A DNA stretch of 64,000 nt. Source: Pegoplata infirma (taxonomy: Eukaryota; Arthropoda; Insecta; Diptera; Anthomyiidae). Below, piece after piece: positions 33,955 to 44,792 of this stretch. The stretch lies in NCBI GenBank assembly GCA_963921195.1, contig OY992536.1, positions 97,675,550 through 97,739,549 on the forward strand, written 5' to 3'. The notes beneath the pieces are model-generated. The model was given only the letters and a program-made list of their open reading frames with translations, was not told the origin of the DNA and did not search any database. The number at the start of each line of letters is the position of its first letter. Within the stretch, counting starts at the first letter, position 1. Position numbers and translations under genes: made by a program.

Positions 33955-34085
33955 CAACCAGCCTATGGCAATAAAACGTATTCGTACCAGCAGGGTAGCT
34001 CGTTTATTTTGAACTGTATCGTGTCTTCTACAGACGTACAGACGAACATCGCTTACAATCGATCACTGATCAATTATATGTAATC
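33955..34085 (-). mobile_element. mini-me-like fragment, minus
   Basis: AGCTCGTTTATTTTGAACTG, ATCGTGTCTTCTACAGACG and CGATCACTGATCAATTATAT are the reverse complement of the family core. The (GTCY)n run is almost lost. Confidence 0.55.
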
Positions 34086-34426
34086 TCTATGAGGTGCAAG
34101 AGATATTCGAATTTAGTTAATTGCGAATGTGATCATTGATTGGATTGGCAAAGAACAAAAATTAGTTTTTTTTATTATACGTATATTAGAAATATTTTAC
34201 TATGTTTTTAATCCATAAAATAAATTAAAATAAGTAATATTAATACAACCGAAACAAAACCGATATAATACCGGTAAAAATACGAATAAAGGTAACGGTT
34301 TTTTATCGGTAACGGTATTTAAAAATTTTTATTTCGGTATTGGAAACGGTAACGGTAGTCAATATTAAAGGGTTTTTAATCGGTAACGGTATTGAAAGGG
34401 TAACGGTAGCCAACACTGGTAAGAAG

Positions 34427-35693
34427 TATTTTTATTAGCATCTTTTTTGTGTCGAAGCAAACGAACTCTCAACAATTTCGAGTTTTTGTACATACAGTAA
34501 AACTTTTACAAAAAAGTTTAGATGTTCCTGATGATGTTCAAAACAGGGATGGTCTGGGTCGAACCAATCAGTTAGTGGTTCATCAATTATTTTGCTGTGG
34601 AACGCAATATAATCTATGAGGCGTTTCCGCAGATTTGTGATTTCATAATTTGCAATGAAAATTTTTAATAATTCTGAGAACCGTACTGGTTTTCAAGTTC
34701 GGTTTTTAGGGTTTCCCAATTCGTTAGGTCTTTGTTAGCTCTAAGCTCCCAGTACCACACTAATGCGGGGTAGGCATGTAATACATGGAAGTCTCTTAGA
34801 ACTTCGCCCCACCCTATATTATCATACTGTCCCTGCAAAAATTCCACCATATTGACGAATTGATCAACCGTCATTCTCTTCGGATCCCCATTATACAGTA
34901 CCTTCCATTTATCAATTCTAACCCTATTCGGCTCGTAGAAATATTCCCGCTCCGGAGCCAGTCTTCTGACGTTTATATGTCCATAATCCTGATCACGAGC
35001 TGCCGGCCCCGCAATATTGTGGTTCATCCTTAAAGGTGGCATATTTCGAACGGGTGGAGTTTGCCCTTGGGGTAGATTAAAATGAACCTGCCTTGTAGGT
35101 GTCCGCGGCTCATTTGGCCTAGCAGTCCCTATTCCCAAGTTCCTAATGGCTTCAGTAAGCTGAGGGATGTTTGTATTGACACTTTGTAACTCATTCCTCA
35201 TTTTCTGGTCTATCATAGTGGATATTGACCGGTCCAAAGCGACGCTCATTTCCGCCACACTTTCGGTAACCATCAATTTAACAGCCGAAGATAGCTCTTC
35301 TGACGATTGCCGATTTAATGGGGGATGATTTCCACCAAATGGACCCCTGGCACCTTGATTGCCCATAATGTTTGGGGATGCTTGGTTCATTGGCTGTTGG
35401 TGTGCCGTAATTTGGCTACCTCCAACAGCACCTCTAAGGTCTTGACGTCCCTGATCATTCGGATTCTGTCTCTGCATGTTATCTGTATTTCTCTGGGGGT
35501 TATTTATTGTGGCTGATAAATCTATCACAAATTTCCGGCCTATGGGTACCTTCCGTCCTTTTTTATTCCTATATTTTTTTCTGACCTGTGGAGACGATCT
35601 GTTCAAGTCAAAAGAATTGTTTCTATCTAACAGTCTTTTCGACCTACGGGAACTTTTAATTTTCTGTTTTTCCTGGTCCTGTGGTTGGTCCAT
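34427..35693 (-). pseudogene. gag: LTR-retrotransposon Gag remnant
   Basis: A 342-residue frame starts at 35693 and runs to a stop at 34665. The N-terminus is basic (about residues 13-55, many Lys/Arg). A Gln/Asn/Pro-rich linker follows (about 65-130), then a helical segment (about 130-190). The C-terminal part (about 260-340) has the retrotransposon Gag pattern: WKVLYNGD, then VDQFVNMVEFL, then WETLKTELENQY. Gag of the Ty3/gypsy type forms the particle that packages element RNA. Below 34665 the frame is broken and continues only in pieces, then is interrupted by the hAT-like insert. No protease, RT, integrase or LTR was found nearby. A gag captured by the host is possible but less likely. 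Confidence 0.75.
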
Positions 35694-35715
35694 AAACCTC
35701 CCAACAAATTTTTAA

Positions 35716-36058
35716 ACAAATTAAAAAAAAACTATAACCCACAATCCTTTCGAAAAAAAACGAACGTAAAAGTTAAAATTTGTTTTAAATTAAAAAAAAA
35801 AATGAAAATTAAAAATTTTTATTTAAAATTTTCGTTAAATTTCATTTAACGATCTAAATAACACTAAAAAAAATGTTAACTAAACTACGAATAACACAAT
35901 CAGCCTTACCATAGAAAAATAAAATATATTTAAAACATGCTTTTAATTTTATTTCCATACAAATTGTTTTTTTTTTTTAAACCGACTTTCAAAAAATGTA
36001 TTGAAATTTTGAAATTTAAAATAAAACTTGTTAAAATAGACTTTTTGTTTTCTTGTGG
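35716..36058. other. AT-rich stretch
   Basis: A/T homopolymers predominate. It lies just upstream of the gag start on the minus strand. No LTR, primer-binding site or ORF is recognised. Confidence 0.35.
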
Positions 36059-36389
36059 TAAGTTTAGGTTAGGTTAGGTTGTAAGTGGCTGCTGACGTTT
36101 TACGTCAACACACGTAGACTCTGAGGTCCATTGTGATACCACGGGACCGTAATAGGTTTCCCTACTAGTCCCTGTCGTCATTGGCGTAGGAAGCCAACAT
36201 TTCTGGGGGGGGCTAAGCCCCCCTAGATTTTTTTTTAATTTTTTGGTATTTTTTTTTAATAGAAATACCTAGACCTATTCCTGAAGCGTTCCCTTTAACA
36301 TGCGTCTGGGTGTCCTAGAAACGAATGCCCCCGAAAGCGGTTAAAAATTCATATTTTTTTTTTTTTATAATTTTGATTCTGTAGATTTT

Positions 36390-36700
36390 TCGGAAATTTA
36401 GAACTCCTAGATATGTTAGAATGAAAGATTTTTAATGTTTTTCCTATAGTAAAATCATTAGATTACTAGGATTTTTTTTAAGAAAAAGTTCTGATGATTG
36501 CAAAAGTTGATGATTATTAGTCAAAATTCTCAGATTCTTTCTTTCAATAACTTTTGTCTATAAAAAAACCCCTTAAGAGTTTAGAAACTTTTTTAAATCA
36601 AAGAAGATTCGGTAAAGTTTTTATTACTGACAAAAACATCAGATTCATATAAAAACTTTTTTCAATAATTCAGACTATTTTTCAATGGAAAAAACTATTA
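36390..36700. repeat. Degenerate 35-bp satellite
   Basis: Eroded units such as AAAATTCTCAGATTCTTTC and CCTATAGTAAAATCATTAG are visible. Confidence 0.4.
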
Positions 36701-36821
36701 GATCTTATATAATAATCATTACGAGTCCTTAAGACTCATTGAATAATCATAACGAGTCCTAAAGACTCATTATATATTATTATTATTTGTTGTTGCAAAA
36801 ATTAATGAAATCATTAAATTA

Positions 36822-37712
36822 CACCGCTCAACAAATCGAAGGTTTTTGACTCCGGTTTGAAGTTTGATACAAAATTTTTAAAGATTTTGACTCGCTGATT
36901 CCAAATCTGTGCTCCAAATTTTTCCATCACGTCTAGAATTTTAATTATTCGCGGTTGAAAATGCGAAAAAACGCGATTTTTGCCTTTTTTGAAAGCCTGC
37001 ACAGCAGCCACTGGGTGGAATAAAAATCTGGTATAAAGCTTTAGAGTAGAATTGAACTATGATCTCAAATATATGATCAAAAAAATTTCAAGTTGTTGCA
37101 CTATTATTGGCCAAACTCGTATTTTAAAAAAACACTGTGAAAAAAATAGAAAAAGCTCCATTTTTAAAAGGCTCTAAAACAAAAACCAGATAATCAATCT
37201 TTAGTGTAATGAGCTAAAAATTTAGACAAAATCTCATTCTTTCTTATAGACTTTTAAACCCATTAAAGATATCTTCCGGTTTATATGAAAAATAACACAG
37301 AAAACTTAAATTTGTAAAATATTTATTTTTTTTAGTTTTTCTTTGAAAAATATCAAAAAAAACTAAGGTACCTACCTTATCTTTTTTACAAAAATTATAA
37401 TTTTAACAGAGTCATTTTAAAACGCAATTCTAACCCAACCAAACGCAATAATTAGAAAAAAAATGTTTTCTATGTTGGAGACCAAAGACAAATTATACTT
37501 TTGCGCTTAATACCAGATTTGTATTCCACTCAATGGCTGCTGTGCAGGCTTTCAAATAATGCAAAAATCGTCATTTTTCGCATTTTTAACCCTGAATAAC
37601 TAAAAATCTGGACGTGATGGAAAAATTTGGAGTACAGATTTGGAATCAGGAGATCAAAGTCTACTAAAATTGATCACCAGAATTCAAACCGGAAAATGAC
37701 TGTTGAGCGGTG
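36822..37712. mobile_element. TTA-flanked foldback-like element, CACCGCTCAACA ends
   Basis: CACCGCTCAACA and TGTTGAGCGGTG are inverted. The arms continue inwards with matching blocks (GGTTTGAA, GATTCCAAATCTGTRCTCCA, CAGCAGCCA). TTA lies at both edges (36819-36821 and 37713-37715), a 3-bp TSD as in PIF/Harbinger elements. The arms cover about 220 bp each. Confidence 0.7.
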
Positions 37713-37847
37713 TTATTAAAAAAAAAAATTGTGAATGATTAAAATTCTGGGGGGGGGGCTAAAATTCTTAGCCCCCCCCAGACAGGGCTATCTACGCCTA
37801 TGCCTGTCGTTAAACCAGTTTGAGCTTCTTATAAAACTCCTTAGATG

Positions 37848-38840
37848 TTAAATTTTGACATCCAACAAATCAGAAAGATCGTACAGCTCCCTAGATCCCA
37901 GTGAAGCAAGTCTCTGACCAGAAAGTGCCGGGCAATGGCAAATAAAGTGTTCGATAGTTTCCAACTCCTCTTCATCCATGCAACCTCGGCAAAAGTCATT
38001 CGACGGCACATTTAACCGCTCTGCGTGCTTCCCTATAAGACAGTGTCCGGTAATTATAGAAACCACCGTCGAAATCTCTCCTCTTGGAAGCGATATCAGC
38101 TCACTTGTGCGCCCCTGATTAAGAGAAGGCCAAATCAGTCGTGTTGTCTCACACGTCCATCCATTTGCCCATCTTTGATTAGTCTCCGTCGCAGAACAAA
38201 GCCGTAGGTTTTGCTTGCAAGTTTCTAGAGGCATACCAACACATTCCAATTCTGTTGGAACCTGTAAGGTAGTTCCTAGTCTTGCAAGCTCATCGGCTTT
38301 GCAATTCCCTGGAATGTCTCTGTGCCCTGGGCCCCATATGAGTCGTATGTTAAACTGCTTGGCCATCTCATTTAAAGACGTGCGGCAGTTAAGGGCAGAT
38401 CTTGTTTTCAGAAACATTGAATCCAGGGACTTGACCGCGGCTTGACTGTCAGTATAGATGTTGACTGCGGTTGTAGACAAGACATTGCAGCTCAACCAGT
38501 CAGCCACTTCTTTTATTGCCAGCATCTCTGCCTGGTAAACACTGCAATGATCTGGCAATCTACGAGCCAGGCTCAACCCAAGCTCTTCCGAATAGACTCC
38601 AAAGCCCACTTGTTCGTGCAGCCTCGATCCATCTGTGTAAAAATTTATGGTAGCTCCACTACCCGGAGTATCCCCTATCCAAGACTCCCTGGATGGTATC
38701 ATAGTGGTAAAGTGGCGCTCAAAGAGGCTCAAAGAGGGAGCACAGTCCACATTTTGTGGTATTGTTATCTTCTTCATGGCCACAATTGCTTCTCCTCCAT
38801 GGCAGCGTGCTATTAAGAGGAATTGCCGACGCAGCCGCAT
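37848..38840 (-). pseudogene. ORF2 C-terminal part: RNase H and Cys/His tail
   Basis: An open frame of 330 residues holds a full RNase H fold. The acidic residues are visible in FYTDGSRLHEQVGFGVYSEE (about residue 67), AEMLAIKEVADW (about 103), IYTDSQAAVKSLD (about 128) and HRDIPGNCKADELA (about 173-186), consistent with D-E-D-D. RNase H removes the RNA strand during target-primed copying in I-clade elements. The tail, CRGCMDEEELETIEHFICHC (about 285), is the usual Cys/His motif. It is shifted in frame from the RT part near 38830, so the ORF2 reading is broken there. This domain itself looks the least damaged in the window. Confidence 0.85.
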
Positions 38841-39954
38841 TCTGCCTACCCAATATGTCCAATGGTATCAGGTGTAGGAGGATTTCTAATGCAGCCGTAG
38901 GTGTAGTATGAAGAGCACCAGTGATGCACATCGACGCCATTCTTTGTACCTTCGTAATAAAGACACAGTTCGCTTTTGTTTCTAAAGTAGGCCACCAGAC
39001 AATGATTCCATACAGCAAAATTGGACGCACCACTGCAGTATAGATCCAATGAACGACTTGAGGGCTAAAACCCCATCGTTTTCCAATGGCCCTTTTACAG
39101 GAATACAAAGCAATCGTTGCTTTTCTCACCCGTTCCTCAATATTACGCCTGAAATTCAGCTTCCTATCTAGAAATACTCCAAGATACTTGGCTCCATCTG
39201 AGAAGGTGATTTCAGTACCGTCCAGAGAAATAGGATCAAAAGCAGGAATCTTATTTTTCCTTGTAAACAAAACAAGCTCTGTTTTACTAGGATTTACTCC
39301 TAGACCACAGTCTCTTGCCCATTTAGACAGATCTTTCAGAGAACCCTGAAGAATGTCCCGCAATGTTGGCAGATGCTTCCCCTTTACCGCTATCGCGACA
39401 TCGTCAGCATATGCGACAACATGACAACCACGTGCTTCTAGAGATAGTAGCATAGCCTTCGGGATAAATACGACTCTGGTATCCCTCCATTTTAAAGGAA
39501 TATACGACCAGTTGATGCATGCTGTGTATAGATTATACAGCAACGGGGCTATATAGTCCGACACTTGCTGCAACTCAGCCGGGATTATACCATCAGGTCC
39601 CGGGGATTTATAGGGCCTGAAGCTTTTTATCGCCCAGATTAATGTTGGCATATTTATTTATTCCGAAGCAATTTCAGATGCTTGGGCGTCAGAACGTTCC
39701 AAAGCTTGAAACGGCGTCATGGAATTGCCCGGAAAATGCGTGTTTAAAAGGAGATCCAGCGAGTCTCCACTGGAGGAAGACCACACCCCATTAGGATCTT
39801 TCAGGTATCCCAGAGTGCAAGGTGAAGAAGCCAGAACCTTGCACAGCCTGGATGCCTCAGAAACGTCTTCTATGTTTCCGCAGAAGTTTTTTCAAGAATC
39901 ACATTTTGCATTTCTGATCATCTTCTTATAACTCTTTAAGTTGCAGCCTGTATG
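38840..39954 (-). pseudogene. ORF2 reverse transcriptase part with a central deletion
   Basis: The frame from 39651 opens with SFRPYKSPGPDGIIPAELQQ, a hallmark of RT motif 1, and runs to VVFIPKA. It then jumps straight to MLLSLEARGCHVVAYADDVA, which holds the YADD catalytic pair. The other copies here place about 140 residues between these points, including FRPISL, the DIEGAFNNV motif and the PQGG motif. They are missing although the frame is kept. GVNPSKTELVLF and LGVFLDRKLNF follow as usual. Upstream, 39954-39655 encodes the pre-RT linker (ASRLCKVL, GYLKDPNGVWSS) with at least two stops and one frameshift. No active RT can be made. Confidence 0.85.
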
Positions 39955-39962
39955 CAGACCAC

Positions 39963-40873
39963 TAGACCGGGTCGAAAAAAAAAGTTCCTTTTGTGCGGGC
40001 TTAATTTTAAAGCTTACCTCGAAAAAGTTCCATAGCCAAAATACTAGATTTTTAGGTCGCGATTTGGTACCGCCGAAATCGTTATTTGTTCATAGCATTT
40101 TCATTTGATGTCCGATCGTTATAAAAAAAAAATTGTTAGAAAGTCCTCAGCGAATACTAAATTTGACCCATATCCGGTTTGGACCTCTGAGGTCATCTTC
40201 GTGTTATGAGTGTTAGTTTCTCAGCTTTCTACCCACCTAAATGATTTTTATTTTTCCATTGAATTATAGCACAAAAAAATTCATGAAATTCTTCCCTTAG
40301 AAGTACCCTCTTAAATTAATTAACAAAAAAGTTATATTCGATTTTAATTTTCCATAGAAAAAGTTTTAAAACACTTGTTCGTATGTATTTAAATACAAAC
40401 TAAAAAAATTAAATATAGTTTAAAGGCATAATAACAAGTGTTTTTTTCTAATTTTCCTTATATTGTATATGAAAATCTTAAATCAAATGTAACTTTTTTG
40501 TTAATTAATTTAGCTGGATACTTCCAAGGGAAGGATTTTATGATTTTCGTAATGCTATAATTTAATGGAAAAATAAAAATCATTTAAGGGGATAGAAAGA
40601 TGAGAAACTTACAATCATGACGAGAAGATGACCTCTGAGGTTAAAACTAGATATGAGTCAACTTTAGTACTCGCTGAGGACTTTCTAACAAATTTTTTTT
40701 TATAACGATCGGACATCAAATGACAATGCTATGAACAAATAACGATTTCGGCGGTACCAAATCGCGACCTAAAAATCTAATATTTTGGCTATGGAACTTT
40801 TTCGAGGTAAGCTTTAAAATTAAGCCCGCACAGTAGGAACTTTTTTTTTCTCCTTTATGGTCGACCCAGTCTA
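39963..40873. mobile_element. hAT-like foldback inside ORF2
   Basis: Ends TAGACCGGGTCGA and TCGACCCAGTCTA are inverted. The arms run about 180-200 bp inwards (GGTCGCGATTTGGTACCGCC, TGATGTCCGATCGTTATAAA). The TSD CAGACCAC is exact at 39955-39962 and 40874-40881. The centre, near 40410, is AT-rich and continues the symmetry imperfectly. The minus-strand frame at 40716 extends into this arm only by chance. Confidence 0.9.
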
Positions 40874-40881
40874 CAGACCAC

Positions 40882-41807
40882 TCCTCGTCCGCTCTTAAAA
40901 ATTTAGCCTTATTAAAGAGCTTTCTGAAGGACTCTCTGCTCGTCTGCAACTCATTTGACCACCAAGGTGGCTTTTTTTCCCCTCTAGGCTTTGCAGAAGG
41001 GCAAGACGCATTCAGGCACCTATTACAAACATTTGTTATATGGTCAACCAGACAGTCAATTTCCGCCAAACTATGCGGTTCAGATAAGGGTACTTCACCC
41101 AAAAGTAAAGAAAAAGTTTCCCTTTATTTAACCCAGTTTGTTCTCCTCAGATTTCTAGAGACTGTCTCAACCGGGGCACGCTCCCTTAATAAAAACTCAA
41201 TGTAGCGATGATCTGAGAAAGAATGGTCTTCCAAAACTCTCCAGTCATCAATTCTATCAGACCATGTATCTGATACAAGTGTTACGTCAAGAACCTCTTG
41301 CCGCGTACTTGTAACGAAAGTTGGTTCACTACCCTTGTTACAAATATACAGGTTAGTGCTTAACAAAAACTCCAAAAGTGATTCGCCTCTATCATTTGTG
41401 TCTGTACTTCCCCATATCGAATGATGTGCATTAGCATCACAGCACACTAGTAACTGGTGTCCCCTAGATTCAGACTCCCTAATCAGACCGCCAATCTTCT
41501 CCGCGGGTATTGGCCCCGGATTAGGAAAATACGCAGAAGCGAGCCAAATAGACTTCCCATGAAGCTCTAAGCTAGCCGCTGTAACATCCATATCACTAAA
41601 AGTTGATAAAAAGAATAAATTTAAGCCATTTTTCGCCAAGATGCAGGCTCTTGGTGAGCCCTCACCTTTGGCAACCATCACCCTGCCACCCCGCACCCAG
41701 GGCTCTTGGATAAAAACCAAGTCAACTGCTCCTGCCGTCAGGCGCAGCAAGAGTGCAACTGAGGCTGCCTTGCAGTGATGAAGGTTTATTTGTAGGAACC
41801 GCAACAT
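40882..41807 (-). pseudogene. ORF2 N-terminal part: APE-type endonuclease
   Basis: From MLRFLQINLHHCK at 41807 the product reads as an apurinic-like endonuclease. Visible family motifs are the opening LQINLHHCKAA, FIQEPWV (about residue 33), the CCDANAHHSIWGS block (about 122-134) and DVTLVSD followed by SFSDHRYIEF (about 198-207). This enzyme nicks the target DNA to prime reverse transcription. One in-frame stop (near 41124) separates it from the following linker (GEVPLSEPHSLAEIDCLVDH), which continues to the hAT-like insert at 40873. Its start overlaps the end of the ORF1 region by about 20 bases, a usual arrangement in this group. Confidence 0.85.
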
Positions 41808-43017
41808 CTTGCTTTTTTTTCCACCACCGTGTTATTGGCTTCATCCTCCACGTTATCATAGAGGTCGCATTCGTCCCCAGATTCAGTTTCGAATAAGCCA
41901 GATGTGTGTCCCATCTGTTCTGAATCGGAGGTAACAGAACTCTCCGAATTCCTCACTGCATGGGCCTCGTCCTGAATGTCACCCATCGTGGCATCAGCTA
42001 TATCCTCCGTGCCATCACAGAGGTCGCATTCGTTACCAGATTCGGTTTCGAAAATGCCAGATGCATCTCCCATCAGCCTAGAATCGTTCAGCTGAATATC
42101 AACCTTTTCCAGATTCTCCTCCCCAACCGACTCTGCCACTGGCTTGTCTGCGTCCAAAATAGGCTTCTGGTCGCCCTTGTAGACATTGACTCTTATATGA
42201 AAAAAGCCAAATCTAATAATGCCGTCAGTCCTGGCTAAAAGCGGAAGCGATTCTTCATTAACCAAGACCACTGCTTGACGACGAGCGCCCTCCATCTCAC
42301 CCAATCAGGCAATTTGCCAATTCTGAGTTGGAAGGTCAGGATTGCAGACTTTTATTTTTTTATTTAGAATCACCGCAGTGTCACTTGTAGCCATTGGAAT
42401 CCATGATACCAACCTGCGTTGACAGTAGTAGGGAGAAAATCAGGCATACTCTCAAGGAGCCTAAAGTAGATTTCATTTAGTTTAGTTTCAACTAAACTCC
42501 ACTTGTCCCTTGGAATACTACAATCCCCATTTTGCCTGTTTATCACAGCCCTAACGAAGTTACCTTTCACCACTTCACTAAAAGACTGAGTCCAGGCGTT
42601 GCCGGTCACCTTAGATCTCTTAGGTAAAGGTTTTTCGTCGGGCGAGCGCAACCTTTTACCAGACTTCGATGACGAGGCCGAAACAGCGCTCTGTTTGTCA
42701 GATGCGCGCATTGCCGAAAGTTTGTCCTGTTCTTCAATGACTCCTTTCGCCCATGATAGCGACGCCCTCTCGCGTTCGGAGAGCTTCGTTCCATCGAGTT
42801 GGCTTAGTCTGTTAATTATTTTCAAACAAAGCCTTCTCTGGTTGTGCCTGTCCTTTAATGGCTTAAGTTTCTTTTTCTTTTTACCACCAATATTAGGCTG
42901 AGCACCCCTACCAGAATCAAGGCAGGACTTCAAGGTCGCAGCCCTAAGACCAGTGCTAGGACCAGCACCAGTCGGTGAGGCAGAGCCTCGAATTAAATTG
43001 GTATCATTTGTGTCCAT
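41786..43017 (-). pseudogene. ORF1 of the retrotransposon, frameshifted
   Basis: Starts MDTNDTNLIRGSASPTGAGP at 43017. A Lys-rich stretch follows (GGKKKKKLKPLKDRHNQRR, about residue 45-64), then Ser-rich sequence with KRLRSPDEKPLPKRSKV, probably nuclear-localising or RNA-binding. The frame breaks near 42400 (a one-base shift after GWYHG) and a stop lies near 42308. The second part (42304-41786) is acidic, with two copies of an ETESGNECDL-type repeat. I see no CCHC zinc knuckle. ORF1 proteins of this group bind element RNA. Two other copies of the ORF1 start lie at 30843 and 54670. Confidence 0.75.
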
Positions 43018-43244
43018 ATTTTCATTTTCCTTGATGTGGTAATGAAAATATCACAAAAATACCTATTACGAACAAACCTATTACGAACAATTTCAGTAAT
43101 TCAATTAATAGCACGGAGTTAAATTAAAACACGTCCACACTTGCCAACAGTTGAACATACAAACAATTCGATACCGAATTAATTAATTTTTTTAAATTAG
43201 AAAAAATATTATGGGACAGGGAAACTCGCGATTTCAGCATTGAG

Positions 43245-43860
43245 AAAAGAGATGTAGCATTTTTGCGCATCCAAGCAAAAATGCGCAACAGGGGGGGGGG
43301 ATTTAAAGAGGAGTTAATTGTGACCACTAGAAGGCGAATTCTTGACTTAGCAATACGATGGAAAAAGGAGATGAAGAAAATGTGGTCGGACTCTTCATAT
43401 AAAACCAGCTTATGGTATTTTCATTTAATGTCCTTTTTAGCAACAGAGGAACAAAGATTGTTAATAAGGCACATACAAGGTGTCGATAAAGATGATGATG
43501 GTGAAATAAATGATGATGTTGCTGGTGGTGATATTGCACATGATCCATCATTTATCGGTAATGATTTTGCGGATATGGACAATGTTTCCTCCACATCTAG
43601 AGGAACTATGTCCATATCAGAAATTAATGACGCCGATTTATTAAGCCAAATGGTTGTTGATAGCTTTAGGCAGCTAAAAACCAGTGTGTATGAAAAAGCT
43701 AAAGCCACGGTTTTAAACATTTTAGAAAAAGGTAATGATAATGGTAATGGTAATGGTAATGAAGTTGAGGTCAGGGATAATGTGGTAGATAATAGTCAGG
43801 AAAGCACTTATAATTCTTCTGATGATGATGATGATACTGATTACAGTATTGAAAAAAAGA
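43245..43860 (+). pseudogene. MADF/BESS-like C-terminal segment, duplicated unit 1
   Basis: The frame runs RILDLAIRWKKEMKKMWSDS, then LWYFHLMSFL, an ending typical of MADF DNA-binding domains. An acidic linker with PSTSRG-like sequence follows, then DADLLSQMVVDSFRQLKTSV and KAKATVLNILEKG, a helix resembling the BESS protein-interaction motif. After that motif it re-enters an acidic NSSDDDDDTDYSIEKK linker and then unit 2. The 609-bp spacing of units 1 and 2 shows a tandem duplication in which the BESS end was fused to the next unit's linker. There is no start domain of its own. The G run at 43291-43300 shifts the frame against unit 3. Confidence 0.6.
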
Positions 43861-44349
43861 GATGTAGCATTTTTGCGCATCCAAGCAAAAATGCGCAACA
43901 GGGGATGTTTTAAAGAGGAGTTAATTTTAATTGTGACCACTAGAAGGCGTATTCTTGATTTAGCAATACGCTGGAAAAAGGAAATGAAATAAATGTGGTC
44001 GGACTCTTCATATAAAACCAGCTTATGGTATTTTCATTTAATGTCCTTTTTAGCAACAGAGGAACAAAAATTGTTAATAAGGCACATACAAGGTGTCGAT
44101 AAAGATGATGCTGGTGGTGATGTTGCAAATGATCCATCATTTATCGGTAATGATTTTGCGGATATGGACAATGTTCCCTCCACATCTAGAGGAACTATGT
44201 CCATATCAGAAATTAATGACGCCGATTTATTAAGCCAAATGGTTGTTGATAGCTTTAGGCAGCTAAAACAAGTGTATTTAAAAAAGCTAAAGCTACAATT
44301 TTAAACATTTTAGAGAAAGGCGAGCAAAAACAATTATTAGATAAATGAG
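43861..44349 (+). pseudogene. MADF/BESS-like segment, duplicated unit 2
   Basis: Nearly identical to unit 1 but with a stop in the MADF end (codon after KKEMK), a shorter linker, and a frameshift near the BESS-like helix (RQLKQVYLKK). It finishes with GEQKQLLDK then stop, as unit 3 does. A UTR-like AT-rich region follows (GAGCTGTGATATTATATTTA...) and is shared with the region after unit 3. Confidence 0.6.
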
Positions 44350-44495
44350 CTGTGATATTATATTTAAGTTAAACTTGTGATTTTATGTGTCTGTTTTGTT
44401 TTGTAATTATTTTTTAAAATTATTTATTGAATTTGTGTCGTTATGTCCAACTTTTTTAAATAATTTTAAAATAATTGTTTAACAATTATCCATAA

Positions 44496-44792
44496 AGGCG
44501 CGTTTAGAGGGGAGAGAAAACTCCTAGATTTAAAGTAAAACACAACTCTGTGGTAATATACTTTTGACTTTGTGTCAAATCTCATTTTTTTAATACTTGT
44601 TTTTGCTTACCATTTTCATAATATTATTATTTGTTTTCGCACATTTAGTCAATAATTTGTAGATTGGAAACCGAATTAAAGTAAATAAAAAATATATAAT
44701 AAAATTTTATTTGACATTCCAATTTTAAAAGTTACCACAGAGTTGTTTTTTACTTTAAATCTAGAGGAATTCTCTATCGTCTAATCAAACCT
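44496..44792. mobile_element. PIF/Harbinger-type MITE
   Basis: The arms (left AGGCGCGTTTAGAGG..., right ending TCTAATCAAACCT) are inverted over about 60 bp, including TAGATTTAAAGTAAAA and CAACTCTGTGGTAA. TAA flanks both sides (44493-44495 and 44793-44795). The related region near 48050 has no insert and shows the empty site. A TWA-type 3-bp TSD is typical of PIF/Harbinger. Confidence 0.85.

Larger units (their letters stand above)
32472..34418. mobile_element. hAT-like element with GGTAACGGTA subterminal repeats
   Basis: Ends CAGGGTTGGCAACCG and CGGTAGCCAACACTG are inverted. The TSD GTAAGAAG is exact at 32464-32471 and 34419-34426. Within about 170 bp of each end lie many copies of GGTAACGGTA in either orientation, the usual arrangement of hAT subterminal binding sites. 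The interior has no transposase. It holds a family II MITE (33177-33738) and a mini-me-like fragment (33955-34085). Confidence 0.9.
36179..37802. mobile_element. hAT-like element in the retrotransposon 3' UTR
   Basis: Ends CATTGGCGTAGGAAGCC and the inverse of CATAGGCGTAGATAGCC are followed inwards by GGGGGGGCTAAG runs. The TSD CCTGTCGT is exact at 36171-36178 and 37803-37810. The interior has eroded 35-bp satellite (36390-36700) and a nested TIR element (36822-37712). The G-rich subterminal run and satellite content recall the element at 24021-26300. Confidence 0.85.
36060..43165 (-). mobile_element. I/LOA-like non-LTR retrotransposon, most complete copy
   Basis: On the minus strand it runs from a 5' UTR near 43165 through ORF1 (43017-41786), endonuclease (41807-40882), RT (39954-38840) and RNase H (38840-37848) to a 3' UTR ending in AACCTAACCTAACCTAAAC near 36062. 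Two hAT-like elements interrupt it, at 39963-40873 inside ORF2 and at 36179-37802 in the 3' UTR. Without them it is about 4.6 kb. It lacks a central RT block and carries frameshifts and stops, so it cannot move itself. APE endonuclease plus RT plus RNase H is the arrangement of the I and LOA clades. Confidence 0.85.
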
